DNA of 64,000 nucleotides from Pythium myriotylum (taxonomy: Eukaryota > Oomycota > Peronosporomycetes > Pythiales > Pythiaceae): NCBI GenBank assembly GCA_023091665.1, contig JALJCQ010000017.1, positions 124,001-188,000 on the forward strand, in the 5' to 3' direction. Positions 29,647 to 39,708 of the stretch are shown here, piece by piece. A program made the position numbers and the translations under genes. How positions within the stretch are numbered: the first letter of the stretch is position 1; the number at the start of each line of letters is the position of its first letter. The notes beneath the pieces are model-generated. The model made no database searches. It was given only the letters and a program-made list of their open reading frames with translations, and was not told where the DNA came from.

Positions 29647-32600
29647 ATGTCTAGTCGTCGTGCTAGAGAAGTCGAGCGTGAGTCACCAAATCTACGTCCA
29701 CGTCGTCAAAGCAGATCGAACGATTCTGAAGAAGTTGAACGTGCTCGTTCAGCGTCAAGAACCCGTTCAACTCAAGCAGAGCCAATGCAGCATCAAGAAG
29801 CTCAAGGTCAGGGAGGAGAAGTCCCACAGGCTCCGCAAGCTGCTCCAGCCAATCAAGGGAACTTTGCCGGAGGGCAAGTTCCAGGGGAAGTGTTCCAGCA
29901 GTTCATGATGTTCATGCAGCAGCAGAACCAGCAGTCCCAGGCGCAGTTGCAGGCGTTCATGCAGATGACGAATAACCAGTTCAACCAGATGCTCAACCTT
30001 CATGGGTCTACGCGTCGTCGAGATCCGCCGATGTATGAAGGAAAGGTCAACAAAGACATAGAGTTGTGGATCTTCAACACAGAAGATTACTACTCGAACA
30101 AGCGTGCTGTGATGCATGCTGAGACCTCAGACTTCGTTGAAGAAGTCACTGGCAATCTGGGAAAGTCTGTTCAGAACTGGGTTCGGACGATCTTCGCAGT
30201 AGAGTGTGCTGCTGCGGGGATTCCCAAGACGTGGGAATTGTTCAAGGCTAAGTTGCGTCAGCGCTATAAGCCATTGGACTTTGAGTACAACCTTCGTGAG
30301 CGAATGTTTGAACTCAAGCAAACTGGATCGATCCATGAATATGTGGCAAAGTTTCAGGACTTGCATTCGCAGTCTGAACTTCCCATCGCGGATCTTGATC
30401 AGCGTTTTTATTTCCAACACGGCTTTCGTGCTGAGACTTCCGCAAAGATCAAGGAAGAAAGTCCTAAGACGTTGGATGATACGATCAAGATCGCCACAAA
30501 TTTCGAGTTTGCGCATTATTCTGGGAAACCGCCGAAGCAGAATGGTCAGAAGAACTCATCGAAGTTGAACCACGACTCTGCAGGCACTGATACCAAGTCG
30601 AAGAAAGGTAACAAGTGGAAGAAAAAAGGACACGACTCTCAGAGGAACAACGATGACTGGAAGAAGGAAGCCACTTGCCATGCGTGCAAGAAGAAGGGGC
30701 ATATCTCTCCGGACTGTCCTCTGAACAAGGAGTCAAATCACTACATTAGTGGTAACTTGTACGCGATTCTCGAAGTCCAAGCTCTTGCTTTCAAGGAGCC
30801 TAATTGGAAGAAGAATGTGTCCATCTTCGTCGACAACGGTTGCAGCATGAATGGCGTCTCAGAAGATCTGGTGGAAGTATTGAACTTGCAAGAAACGGTC
30901 GAAGACTTGATGGAAGTCAAGCTCGGTTATGAGCAGACCGTCTACCGCCATCGTCGAATGGTGGAGATGTCTCTTGAAGTTCCCGGTTTCCCCACGACCA
31001 CGTCTAAGTTTCAGGTGATGCCTATCCCTGAAGGCAAAGACATTTTGCTTGGTATGCGATGGCTTCGTGAACAGAATCCCGACATCGATTGGGCTGAGCT
31101 AAAGCTTACGCCACGTACTGGTGTACAGCCTGAAGAGCCTCTTGTTCTACGTACGCCTGCGGCGCGTCCCGCTCGCTTTGTCGCCAATCGCCGTCGTGCT
31201 AGACAAAGTCAGAATCGTGAGATCTTCAACTACTATCGTCAACATGGACATGATAGTGAGTTGGGTCATACCAAGTTCATCTCCATGAAGAAACTTGCCA
31301 AAGAGCTGCGCAAGGGAGATGTCGAGTGTGTGTTTATGATTAATCCACACGACTCGGAGAAAGCTGCTAGGTATCAGCAGCAAGGATGGGAAGCTTTGAA
31401 GGACAACCCAGCTTTTGATGTGCTGTGGAAGCGTCGTGACACTGTGTTTCGAACGGAGCTACCGAACACTGTGCCACCTGTCCGTGAAGGTATTGAACAT
31501 GTCATCGAACTCAAGCCTGGTACAAAGCCCATCTCAGTTCCTCAGTGGCGACAGAGCCCTGAGCAACGTAAGGTGATCCAAGAATGGACCAAGGAAATGG
31601 TCAAGGCAGGTATCATTCGTCCTAGTACCTCGCCTTTCTCGGCACCGACTTTCTGTGTGAAGAAAGCTGTTGGATGGCGAATAGTCCATGACTTTCGTCT
31701 GTTGAACAACAACACGATCTTGCCAGCAATTCCTATGCCACGCAAAGAAGACACCTTTGACGCAATGTCAGGAAGCTATTGGTTTTCATGCATGGATTTG
31801 CTTTGGGGTTACTATCAAGTAAAGCTCAGAGAACAAGATATACCGTTTACAGCGTTTTCAACGCCTGATGGTTTGTTCGAGTATCTTGTAACTCCCATGG
31901 GACTTAGTGGAAGTCCTGGCACTTTCAATCGACTTCTTCAAAGAGTATTCATCGACATGCGCGATGTGATGCGTATCTACTTTGACAATATCTACGTCTT
32001 CACGAGAAGCACGGACATCAATGAGCATCTCGAGGCGTTGGATCGAGTACTTCAAAGATGTGAAGAACAACAGTTATACATCAAGCTGTCAAAGTGTCAG
32101 TTCTGTGTTCCAGAAATTCCTTGTCTTGGAGATTTCGTTGGAAGGAATGGCGTTCGCATGGATCCTGATAAGATCAAGGTTATCAAGGATTGGCCAGTTC
32201 CGAAGACAAAGAAGCAGATGGAGAGTTTTCTCGGTACAACAGTGTACGTTTCTCGTTTCTGCCCGGACTTTGCTCAGTTCGCGGGTCCGCTCCATGAGTG
32301 TATCAAGGGAAAGAGATCAAGTGAGTCCATCGAGCTCAATGATCATCAACTGGCATGCTTCGAAGAACTCAAGCTTCGCTTATCGTCACCGCCTGTTTTG
32401 AAACTTCCGGACTTCACGAAACCTTATGGCATTCGTATGGATGCATCCAATTTCGCAATTGGGGGAGTCTTGTTTCAAAAGGAGGGAGAGTTGGAGTATC
32501 CAATCGCATACACTGGTCGAAAAATGAAGTCGGCTGAACTCAATTATCCAGTTCGTGAACAAGAACTTCTCGCAATCATGCATGTCTTGAAAGTTTGGCG

Positions 32601-34449
32601 CGTGTATTTGCTCGATCGTCCATTTGTTGTGGAGACTGATCACAAGAGCATTGAGACTATTCTCACGCAGAAGACCACGAACAGAAGAGTTGCCCGTTGG
32701 TTCAACGAACTTGCTGAGTTTCAACCTCAGTTCAAGTGGATTCCAGGACATACGAATGACGTTGCAGACGCCTTGTCCAGGAACCCGGACTTTGAGCATA
32801 AAGCCGCTCAAGTCAGTTTAGATGATCTTCTGAAAGCAGCATCTAATAGAGAGATTGTTGCGAACATCGAGTCAAGTCCAGTTGCTGTCGAAGAGGCGAC
32901 AAGGAAACTGTACAAGTCGGATCAGAAGACACGAGAAATCTTGACGAAGATTTCTGATGGTTCAACCGTGTTAAAGTATAGCGTAGTTGACGGACTCCTT
33001 TACTATCAGACACAAGAAGATGAAGAACCTCGACTCGTGATCCCCGACAATGAAGATCTGAAGAATCGTGTGATTTATGAAAACCACGATGTTGTGACTG
33101 CAGGACACCCAGGATACTTCAAGACGTATCTAGCAGTCCAGAAGAAGTACTATTGGCCTCGTATGACCAAGTACATTCAGCGCTATATGAACACTTGTGA
33201 AATGTGTCAGCGCATGAAGGTGAGGCAGATGAAGCCTCCAGGTCTACTCAATCCGCTTAGTATTCCATCGGGAAGATGGGTTGAGATCTCCATGGATTTC
33301 TTGGTAGCGTTACCAGAAACTGGAGATGGGCATGATGCTATTATGGTCATAGTTGATCGTTTGACCAAGCGTGCGAAGTTCATCGAAACCCGCACAACCG
33401 CCACGGCAGAAGATACTGCTGATCTCTTCATGAAGCATTATGTGAAGGATCATGGCTTGCCCAAGACAATAGTTTCGGATCGTGACTCGAAGGTCACGTC
33501 GAAATTTCGGTCCTCAGTGACATCGATCCTGAAGACTACTCACAACCTTTCCTCAGCGTTTAGACCGCAGACAGACGGACAGACAGAACGCACGAATCGT
33601 TTCATCGAAGACTATCTCAGAGGTGTTGTGAACCCGATCCAGAATGATTGGGATAAGTTTTTTGCATCTAGCGGAATTCGCCTAGGGTTTAAACCCTAAA
33701 CCCTAGCGGAATTCGCCTACAACCGCAGAGTGCATTCGTCGATCGGCATGTGTCCCTTTGAAGCTGATCTTGGCTACGTTCCATACATGGCAGACGATAT
33801 TGCTGCAGACCCAGGATTCAAAAAGTTGGATAAGGCTGCGCAGACATTCTTGCTTCGACAAGAAGTGTTTTTGAAGAAGGCAAAAGATGCAATTAGTGAA
33901 GCACAAGAGCGTATGAAGTCGTATTATGACAAGAATCGCCTGCATCAAGAGTTTGAAGTTGGTCAACTCGTGCTACTCGACGGCAAGAATCTTGATATTC
34001 GCCACAAAGGCTTCGCATCGACAAGCAAATTGGCACCAAGATTTATCGGACCCTACCCCATCGTGAAGAAAGTCCATCAAGAATCGTATGAACTTGCCAT
34101 GTCGAAGGATCTTCGTATCCATCCCGTTTTCCACACATCTTTGCTCAAGCCGTATATGAAGGATAACAAACGCAAACAGCAGACTACGAAGGTTTTGCTT
34201 GCGGACGGCATTACTGAAGGACAACTCATCGAAGCTGTCATTGGGCATCGGAAGATTCGTGGAAGAGACCAGTACAAGATACAATGGCTCGGAGAATCAA
34301 GACGTCAAGCCACATGGGAACCCGTTGAAAACCTGAAGCAGATTCCAAGTCTCATCGAAGCATACTGGAAGTCTGTGCAGGGGGGCCTTCTCTCGAAGGG
34401 AGGTCATGTGACGCAGCCAGAAAAGAATGGCTCGCGTCAGAAGGGTTAG
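29647..34449 (+). pseudogene. gag-pol polyprotein of the gypsy element, with in-frame stop
   Basis: One frame encodes a capsid-like gag, a CCHC zinc knuckle (CHACKKKGHISPDC), a protease, RT, RNase H (RMDASNFAIGG), integrase (HHCC near 33090-33215, then the D-D-E core) and a C-terminal chromodomain (EAVIGHRKIRGRDQYKIQWL). Translation stops at 33697 because of a 36-bp insertion (33670-33705); the frame is unchanged after it and runs to 34449, 43 bp into the 3' LTR. Two active-site changes stand out: the protease reads DNG at 30832-30840 where DSG or DTG is usual, and the RT box reads YFDN (31978-31989) where the second Asp is expected. This copy is probably not autonomous. Confidence 0.9.
33670..33705. 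other. 36-bp insertion with telomere-type repeats inside the integrase
   Basis: Bases 33683-33705 read TAGGGTTT followed by AAACCCTAAACCCTA, that is TTTAGGG-type telomere repeats meeting head to head. The flanks CTAGCGGAATTCGCCTA occur twice, at 33668-33684 and 33703-33719. The insertion is a multiple of three but brings a TAA at 33697. Confidence 0.8.
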
Positions 34450-34894
34450 GCAACGACCTTGATTTGGTTTCAGTATATTATACTGGAACTAAGTTACTAC
34501 GATTAGTCCTGGAAGGATTATGCACTGGGTGGTGTAAAAGCATCCCGAGAGTAATGGGTGATGCTGACCCGGCTGCAACACATTGGTGATGACGTAGTGA
34601 CTATGCATACTGTATTCAAGAGATTGTAGGAGGGCTTACATATTAGTTGACATAGCTAACTTTGGATACTGAAAGTAAGGTATCTAGGACAGACGACATC
34701 TAGGCACAGAGCACCCTAGAGGCCCACACAGAGGATAGGAAAACAAACTCTAACATCAATCTCACTTCTCAACTTGCTCTCAAGTCAACTAGCCTCAACT
34801 AGCCTCGACTAGCCTCGTCCAAGACCAAGCCAACCACCCAGCCAGCCAGCCCGCGTACTTGTCACCAGGAGCCCAGTACCCCACTTCTGTGACA
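34407..34894 (+). repeat. 3' LTR of the gypsy element
   Basis: Matches the 5' LTR except for AGAAAAG versus AGAATAG and one extra A in GGCAACG. The last 43 bases of the pol frame lie inside it. Confidence 0.95.
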
Positions 34895-35239
34895 CAAAAC
34901 CGGTGAAAATCTCCAACATCAGCGCTTGATGGAGGCTATCGGCTGAACGTCACAGTCGACCAACAACAGAGCTCGGATCAGACGAACAGGAAACAATAGT
35001 CAGATGTTTTGTTATGGCTGAAATTGCGTGTTGACGCCACCGTTTCCCAACCGTGGGTCGAACGTATCGTAAGATCGTAATTCCACACTGTCTTTCATGG
35101 CCGCAAACTCGATTTTGAGTGCTGTCCACGGCCGTCGAGGCAATCGTTGGGTGTACTTCATCGTCGTGATGACGATGGAGCCCACAGATATGGCAGCTCG
35201 GATCTGGCTCGAACTAGTAGTCGAACATCTCGAGCGACA

Positions 35240-35318
35240 CAGCAGCCACAACGCACTCTTGCCATGCAGAACTGGTAGGAACTCAATTCTGCTTGGCAAG
35301 AGTGCGTTGTGGCTGCTG
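35240..35318. repeat. 32-bp inverted repeat with one mismatch, 15-nt loop
   Basis: Arms 35240-35271 and 35287-35318. The outer 24 bases, CAGCAGCCACAACGCACTCT plus TGCC, pair perfectly with the right arm. It lies about 200 bp before M13 gene 4. Confidence 0.85.
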
Positions 35319-35436
35319 TATCCCATATTTCCCAACTGGAGATGGCAGTCACCAGTTCAAGGCGGAACGCTTCCATCAAGGAGATAAGCGAAGCGAGACT
35401 TGGGAACATCCACGCCAGAGACGAAAGCTCACCGGA

Positions 35437-35458
35437 GGGGGGGGGGGGGGGGGGGGGG
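35437..35458 (+). repeat. G22 homopolymer
   Basis: An uninterrupted run of 22 G lies 53 bp before the ATG of M13 gene 4 and just upstream of its initiator-like motif. It could form a quadruplex; the length may also be uncertain for sequencing reasons. Confidence 0.85.
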
Positions 35459-35470
35459 CAGAGTGCCTCA

Positions 35471-35487
35471 TCACTTCTCACTTCGCC
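35471..35487 (+). promoter_or_regulatory. Initiator-like motif of M13 gene 4
   Basis: TCACTTCTCACTTCGCC, 24 bp before the ATG, is a variant of the motif before M13 genes 2, 5 and 6. Confidence 0.4.
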
Positions 35488-35511
35488 GAGTACCAAGCAC
35501 TTCAACGCAAG

Positions 35512-37477
35512 ATGAAGATCATCGTCGCCACGGCTGTCGGCTTGGGAGCGTTGGGCCTCGCCGCCCCTTACGCCCATGCGGCTCTTCCATCGGATGTGAT
35601 GGCCTTAATGGATTTGACAGTCGACCCCTGCGAAAATTTCTATCAGTACTCGTGCGGAAGCTGGCTGAAGAACGCGAAAATTCCAGATGGGAGTGGCTCG
35701 CTCCAATATGTTTACAATCAGCTCTACGATCGAGGGCATGAGGAGGTGAAAAAAATTATTGAAGCGGGGTACCCAATCATCGGTGAGTTCTACGACTCGT
35801 GTATGGATACAAAGAATACCGCGACGGCAAATGGCAACAAACCGATTCAAGCAGGCTTGGCAAAGATTCAGAGTGTATCCTCCAAGCTCGAGCTGGCCAA
35901 ATTGTCTGGAGAGTTTGACACTCAAGGGTCACGCCTGTTCACGGGCATCAGCGTTCACGAGCATGACCGTGATCCACGTTGGACAGTGCTTGTTGGTGAA
36001 TCAGTCACTCCACCTCTTTCGGATGTGCCCAAAAACAGAGTTGCTGCCGCGACTAAGTATATCCTGACGACGTTGAAGCTCGGTGGCATCCAGGTGCCGG
36101 GCGACGGGAAGAAAGTTGCCCAATCGATCTTGGAGATTAATCGTGTGATCAATGCTGCGGCAGAAGATGACCCTCCAAGCAACGCGATTCGCTACAACGA
36201 CGCCGAGAAGCGTTTCCCATTCAGCTTTAAGGCAATGATGGATGGCGCGCAAGTACGCAACAAGAGCGCAGTCAAAGACGACTCGGTTGTGTATCTTGAG
36301 TCGCTATCATTCTTCAATACGGTTGAGACGAGGCTTTGGAATGCCAGGTCTCTTGAAGAGCTCAAGCTCTTCTTTCAGTTCGTGTACGTCCAGCAGTTCG
36401 CCAACTACCTGGGAGACGTATTCATTGCAAATGAGAATGAATACTGGAGAAGTCCGGACGACCGCGCACAGAGATGCCGGCGCATTGTGTCGATATTCCT
36501 TCCTGAATTGATCAGCGAGTACTACTTCAAGAAAACGCCCGGTCCCCAGACCCATCAATACGTTAAGGGGATGGCACAGGCTCTTCAAGCCCAGATGGTC
36601 GACTTCGTATCGAAGCAGACCTGGATCTCGTCCTCTGCACGTGCGGTAGCACAGAAGAAACTGAAGAACGTGGTTACACTGGTGGGCAAGCAAGACAAGC
36701 CTGCATCGTACCCCTTCAAACTCAAAGCAGACAACATTGTGGACAATTTCCACATGCTCGTTCAGTACCATTTCACTAACGCATGTCGCGGTGTTGGAAA
36801 GTTTATCGATCGCACGGCGTGGAATGGCAGTCCAGGAAATCCAAACATAGAGTACTCGCAGAGTCTGGTCCGCCTGACTGTAACTACCAGCATGCTCCAA
36901 GGCCCTTTCTTCAGCACCCGTTACCACATCGCGCGTCAGTATGGCGCACTTGCCGCTATGATCAGCAGTAATCTCGCGGAAGCGCTAGGTACCGATGGCA
37001 TCGCATACGACAATACCGGTGCGAAACCGCTGGCTCACCCAACAAGACACGCGACAGTTCGACAAACACTTCCAGTGCTTCCGTGACCAGTACAGTCGGT
37101 ACGAAGTGCGCGGCAGCAACGGAACCGTTTTGGGTCGTGTCAACGGCACATCTACGCTCGCCTCGGCAGTGACTGACGACAGCGGCATCCGCTTCGGCTT
37201 CCGCGGACTGCAGCAATTCCTCGCAAAGAACCCAAACACACCGTCGCAAGGTCTCGCTCCTGATGAGATCAACCTTCTGTTTTTCATTGCTGCTGGTCAG
37301 CGTTGGTGCACCAAGGTCTCAGATGCCGTTCTCTCGGATATTCTGCTGTACGACTTTGAAGCGCCACCTGAAGCCAGGGTTAATATGGTTTTCAGCAACA
37401 ACGACGAATTTGCCAAGGCATTCAAGTGCAAGAAGGGAGCCAATATGAACCGGACCGGAAAGTGTGGTGTTTGGTAA
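35512..37477 (+). pseudogene. Secreted M13 pseudopeptidase, gene 4, frameshifted
   Basis: Signal peptide MKIIVATAVGLGALGLAAPY and the M13 N-domain (DPCENFYQYSCGSW) are intact. At about 37025 two bases are missing relative to the paralogue at 41235, and the downstream part (LTQQDTRQF to CGVW) continues in the +1 frame. Before the shift the zinc site is already lost: HExxH reads SNLAE, and after it the third ligand is Ser (LASAVTDDSG). NAxY reads NIEY. Loss of catalysis therefore seems to precede loss of the frame. A short intron removing the problem is not evident. Confidence 0.85.
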
Positions 37478-37854
37478 TGAAGAAACCGCGGGAAATCTTG
37501 CTTCTGCAAACGTCTTATACATCGGACTTGCCGACAGCTGTCACGGGTACGTCTGACGAGATCTACGACTTAAGTAGGTCATGTTGGTACTTGTTGGAGC
37601 AGTTCAATCAATTCATTTGCATTTTACTCTTAGTCCAGCAGTGGAGCTATCTCCCACGCGGAACACGCTGCTCGAACGTTTGGATTACTTGCTGCGCTTC
37701 GTGGAGGAGATGAATGTCCGGTCGTAGGGGTCGAGTTTCATGCGTGGTATCAGAGACGAGTAGCTACGACAAGAGAACGTGAGTTGGTGATACCGTCGTT
37801 GGATGAAACGAAAGTAAGAAGGTCTTGCCACCACACTATTGCTGCCGTTCCGAC

Positions 37855-37970
37855 TTACAGCCCTGGCTAACCAGCCAGGTTGACCCACGGCAAGACCAGG
37901 ATTGCATCAGAGCTCCAGCAGGGTATATTTATTGCGCTCAATAGACTTCATCTTCATCAACTATTACTGC
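37855..37970 (+). mobile_element. LINE 3'-end fragment
   Basis: Runs from ACAGCCCTGGCTAACCAGCC through GGTTGACCCACGGCAAG to CTCAATAGACTTCATCTTCA. It parallels the end of the first LINE (3340-3445). Confidence 0.75.
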
Positions 37971-38032
37971 CGTGGAGTGAGTCATGCTGGTAACGTTGAT
38001 ATAATGTAGCTAGAGGCTGAGGATGAACTTTT

Positions 38033-38242
38033 CGACGCTTACGGCTTGTGTTCCCAAGCGCGTCCAGTCCGAGGTTCCCGGGTGCGATTTTGAAGGTTCA
38101 AGTCGACGTGTCGTTCAAGCAAGACGTCCGAAGGAGTTAAGCAGTCCCAGTACAGACCGGAGTTCAAGTCGTAGGAATAGGGTGAAGGGTAGGCTGTTAG
38201 GATTCACAGGTTGAACTCAATAGACCTCACTTGCATCATCAT
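38033..38242 (+). mobile_element. 210-bp SINE-like element with 16-bp target duplications
   Basis: CTGAGGATGAACTTTT is exactly repeated at 38017-38032 and 38243-38258. The element between ends in GAACTCAATAGACCTCAC then TTGCATCATCAT, the LINE-type tail. Its head contains GAGGTTCCCGGGTGCGATTT, which resembles a tRNA T-arm or B box, and a second B-like GGTTCAAGTCG. No protein is coded. This fits a SINE that borrows a LINE 3' end; the pol III promoter assignment is tentative. Confidence 0.72.
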
Positions 38243-38258
38243 CTGAGGATGAACTTTT

Positions 38259-39667
38259 GGTGATCTCTTGATTCGTCTCGGGGGCCACCGATATCCCAAA
38301 CCGAGAAATGCCCTTTCCAGAGCGCTTGTGCTGGGGTGCGGTCAATTGTTCCGCCTTCTCCACCGATATCGCAGCCCGAGTATCTTCTCCGTTCATTCAG
38401 TTTGTCCCAGGCTGAGATCCTGCTGCCTTTGATTTTCCGTAGCAGGAGGCGTAAGATCGATGAGGACGCAAGCAGTCTGTCGATTGCTGTCTACAGCATC
38501 TCAGTGAGATCAGCGTGGACAATCAGCTCTGCTTATTGCATAAGCGGCTTGATGTGTGAGCGTTTTGAGCTGCACACCCTTTGGCCGTTGGTTTCAGGAG
38601 CCATCGAGCTCCACAAGAGCCTGTGAGCGACGGCTTCCTCCAAACCAAGAATAGAATGTTCCAGGGGCGCAGAGGTGGTTACGCTACTCGCGCATGATCG
38701 ATTGCGGATAGCTTCGCTTTTCTCGCTGATGCTGCGAGCAACTATGAGCGTCGCGCTCAATCATAAAGGCCATGAATGATGACGGCGCAGGACACTCATC
38801 ATCACGAGCGTTATCCTCATCGACAGATCGACGAGGATGCCAGTATTCGCAGGTGATTATCATTAATTGAACTTTTTAAAATACAGGGATTAGGTCCGGG
38901 TCCAAACAAATCTGCCACTCATCGTCACCACGACTGGTCGTAGTCATGACTGCCTAATTGTCGATATTGTTGGCTTGTCTCACGACAAGGTCGCTTGAGG
39001 TTCCAAGAGAAGATCTGTTAGCACATGTCGTACAATATTTTCGAAGCTGAGTCACTGCAACTAGGAAAACAATCCCGGTACGCTCGTGATCCTTTGTGCA
39101 TTTCATCATGCAGAGTCCCATTCAGAATGAGAAATCACCGTCGTTCTTTACCGCATTCACACCGTTATCATTCAGGATCGATTGAACAAGACGGATGGCA
39201 AAATACTTCAGTCCTCAACGAGGACGTGTGGTCGTAGAAGTGGTTTATTTCCCCCTTCCAACTTCCATTCGCACTCACACGAAATTCATAGACACGAGTG
39301 GACGACAACAGGGGCCAGAAAAGACCAAAACGATATGTCGTCTGGTTTTTAGCAGTTTTTAGTGGGTTCCGTTATTTCCCATGGCGTCCAGAACGTCTGG
39401 TGTGGTGAAAGATCTTCGTTCTGTTTCGCAGTCTTTTTTCGCCAAGTCGTTGGTGTTCACCACTAACATCACAACCGTCACTCATGCCGGCTGTCTTGAA
39501 GCACAAACAATGGGTTCCGTCGTCGTTGGAGCGCTTAGTGTTGGACGCCTTTTCACACAGAAGGAAGACATTGTGGATGCCGTATCCTGGGTTTCCCAAC
39601 AAAGAATGGGATTTACTAGGTGATCACGGAAAGCGGAGGACAGCGAAGGGAGACTGAGTGTTTCCTC
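38259..39667. other. Gene-free stretch before M13 gene 5
   Basis: Only short ORFs. The last part (39568-39600, GTGGATGCCGTATCCTGG) matches sequence upstream of M13 gene 2, so the gene duplication included 5' flank. Confidence 0.4.
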
Positions 39668-39684
39668 TCACTTCTCATTTTGCC
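39668..39684 (+). promoter_or_regulatory. Initiator-like motif of M13 gene 5
   Basis: TCACTTCTCATTTTGCC lies 24 bp before the ATG and fits TCAYTYNNNWTTY exactly. Confidence 0.5.
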
Positions 39685-39708
39685 GAGTTTCAAGCACCTG
39701 AAGAGAAG

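Larger units (their letters stand above)
28372..34894 (+). mobile_element. Ty3/gypsy LTR retrotransposon (chromovirus type), 6.5 kb
   Basis: Two LTRs of 487 and 488 bp enclose gag-pol and a small 5' ORF. The host repeat CAAAA is duplicated on both sides (28367-28371 and 34895-34899). The two LTRs differ, by eye, by one substitution and one indel, so the insertion is young. The purine run GAAGGGAGG at 34395-34403 just before the 3' LTR is the likely polypurine tract. No primer-binding site could be assigned. The copy has an RT active-site change and an insertion with a stop codon (see gag-pol). Confidence 0.95.
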
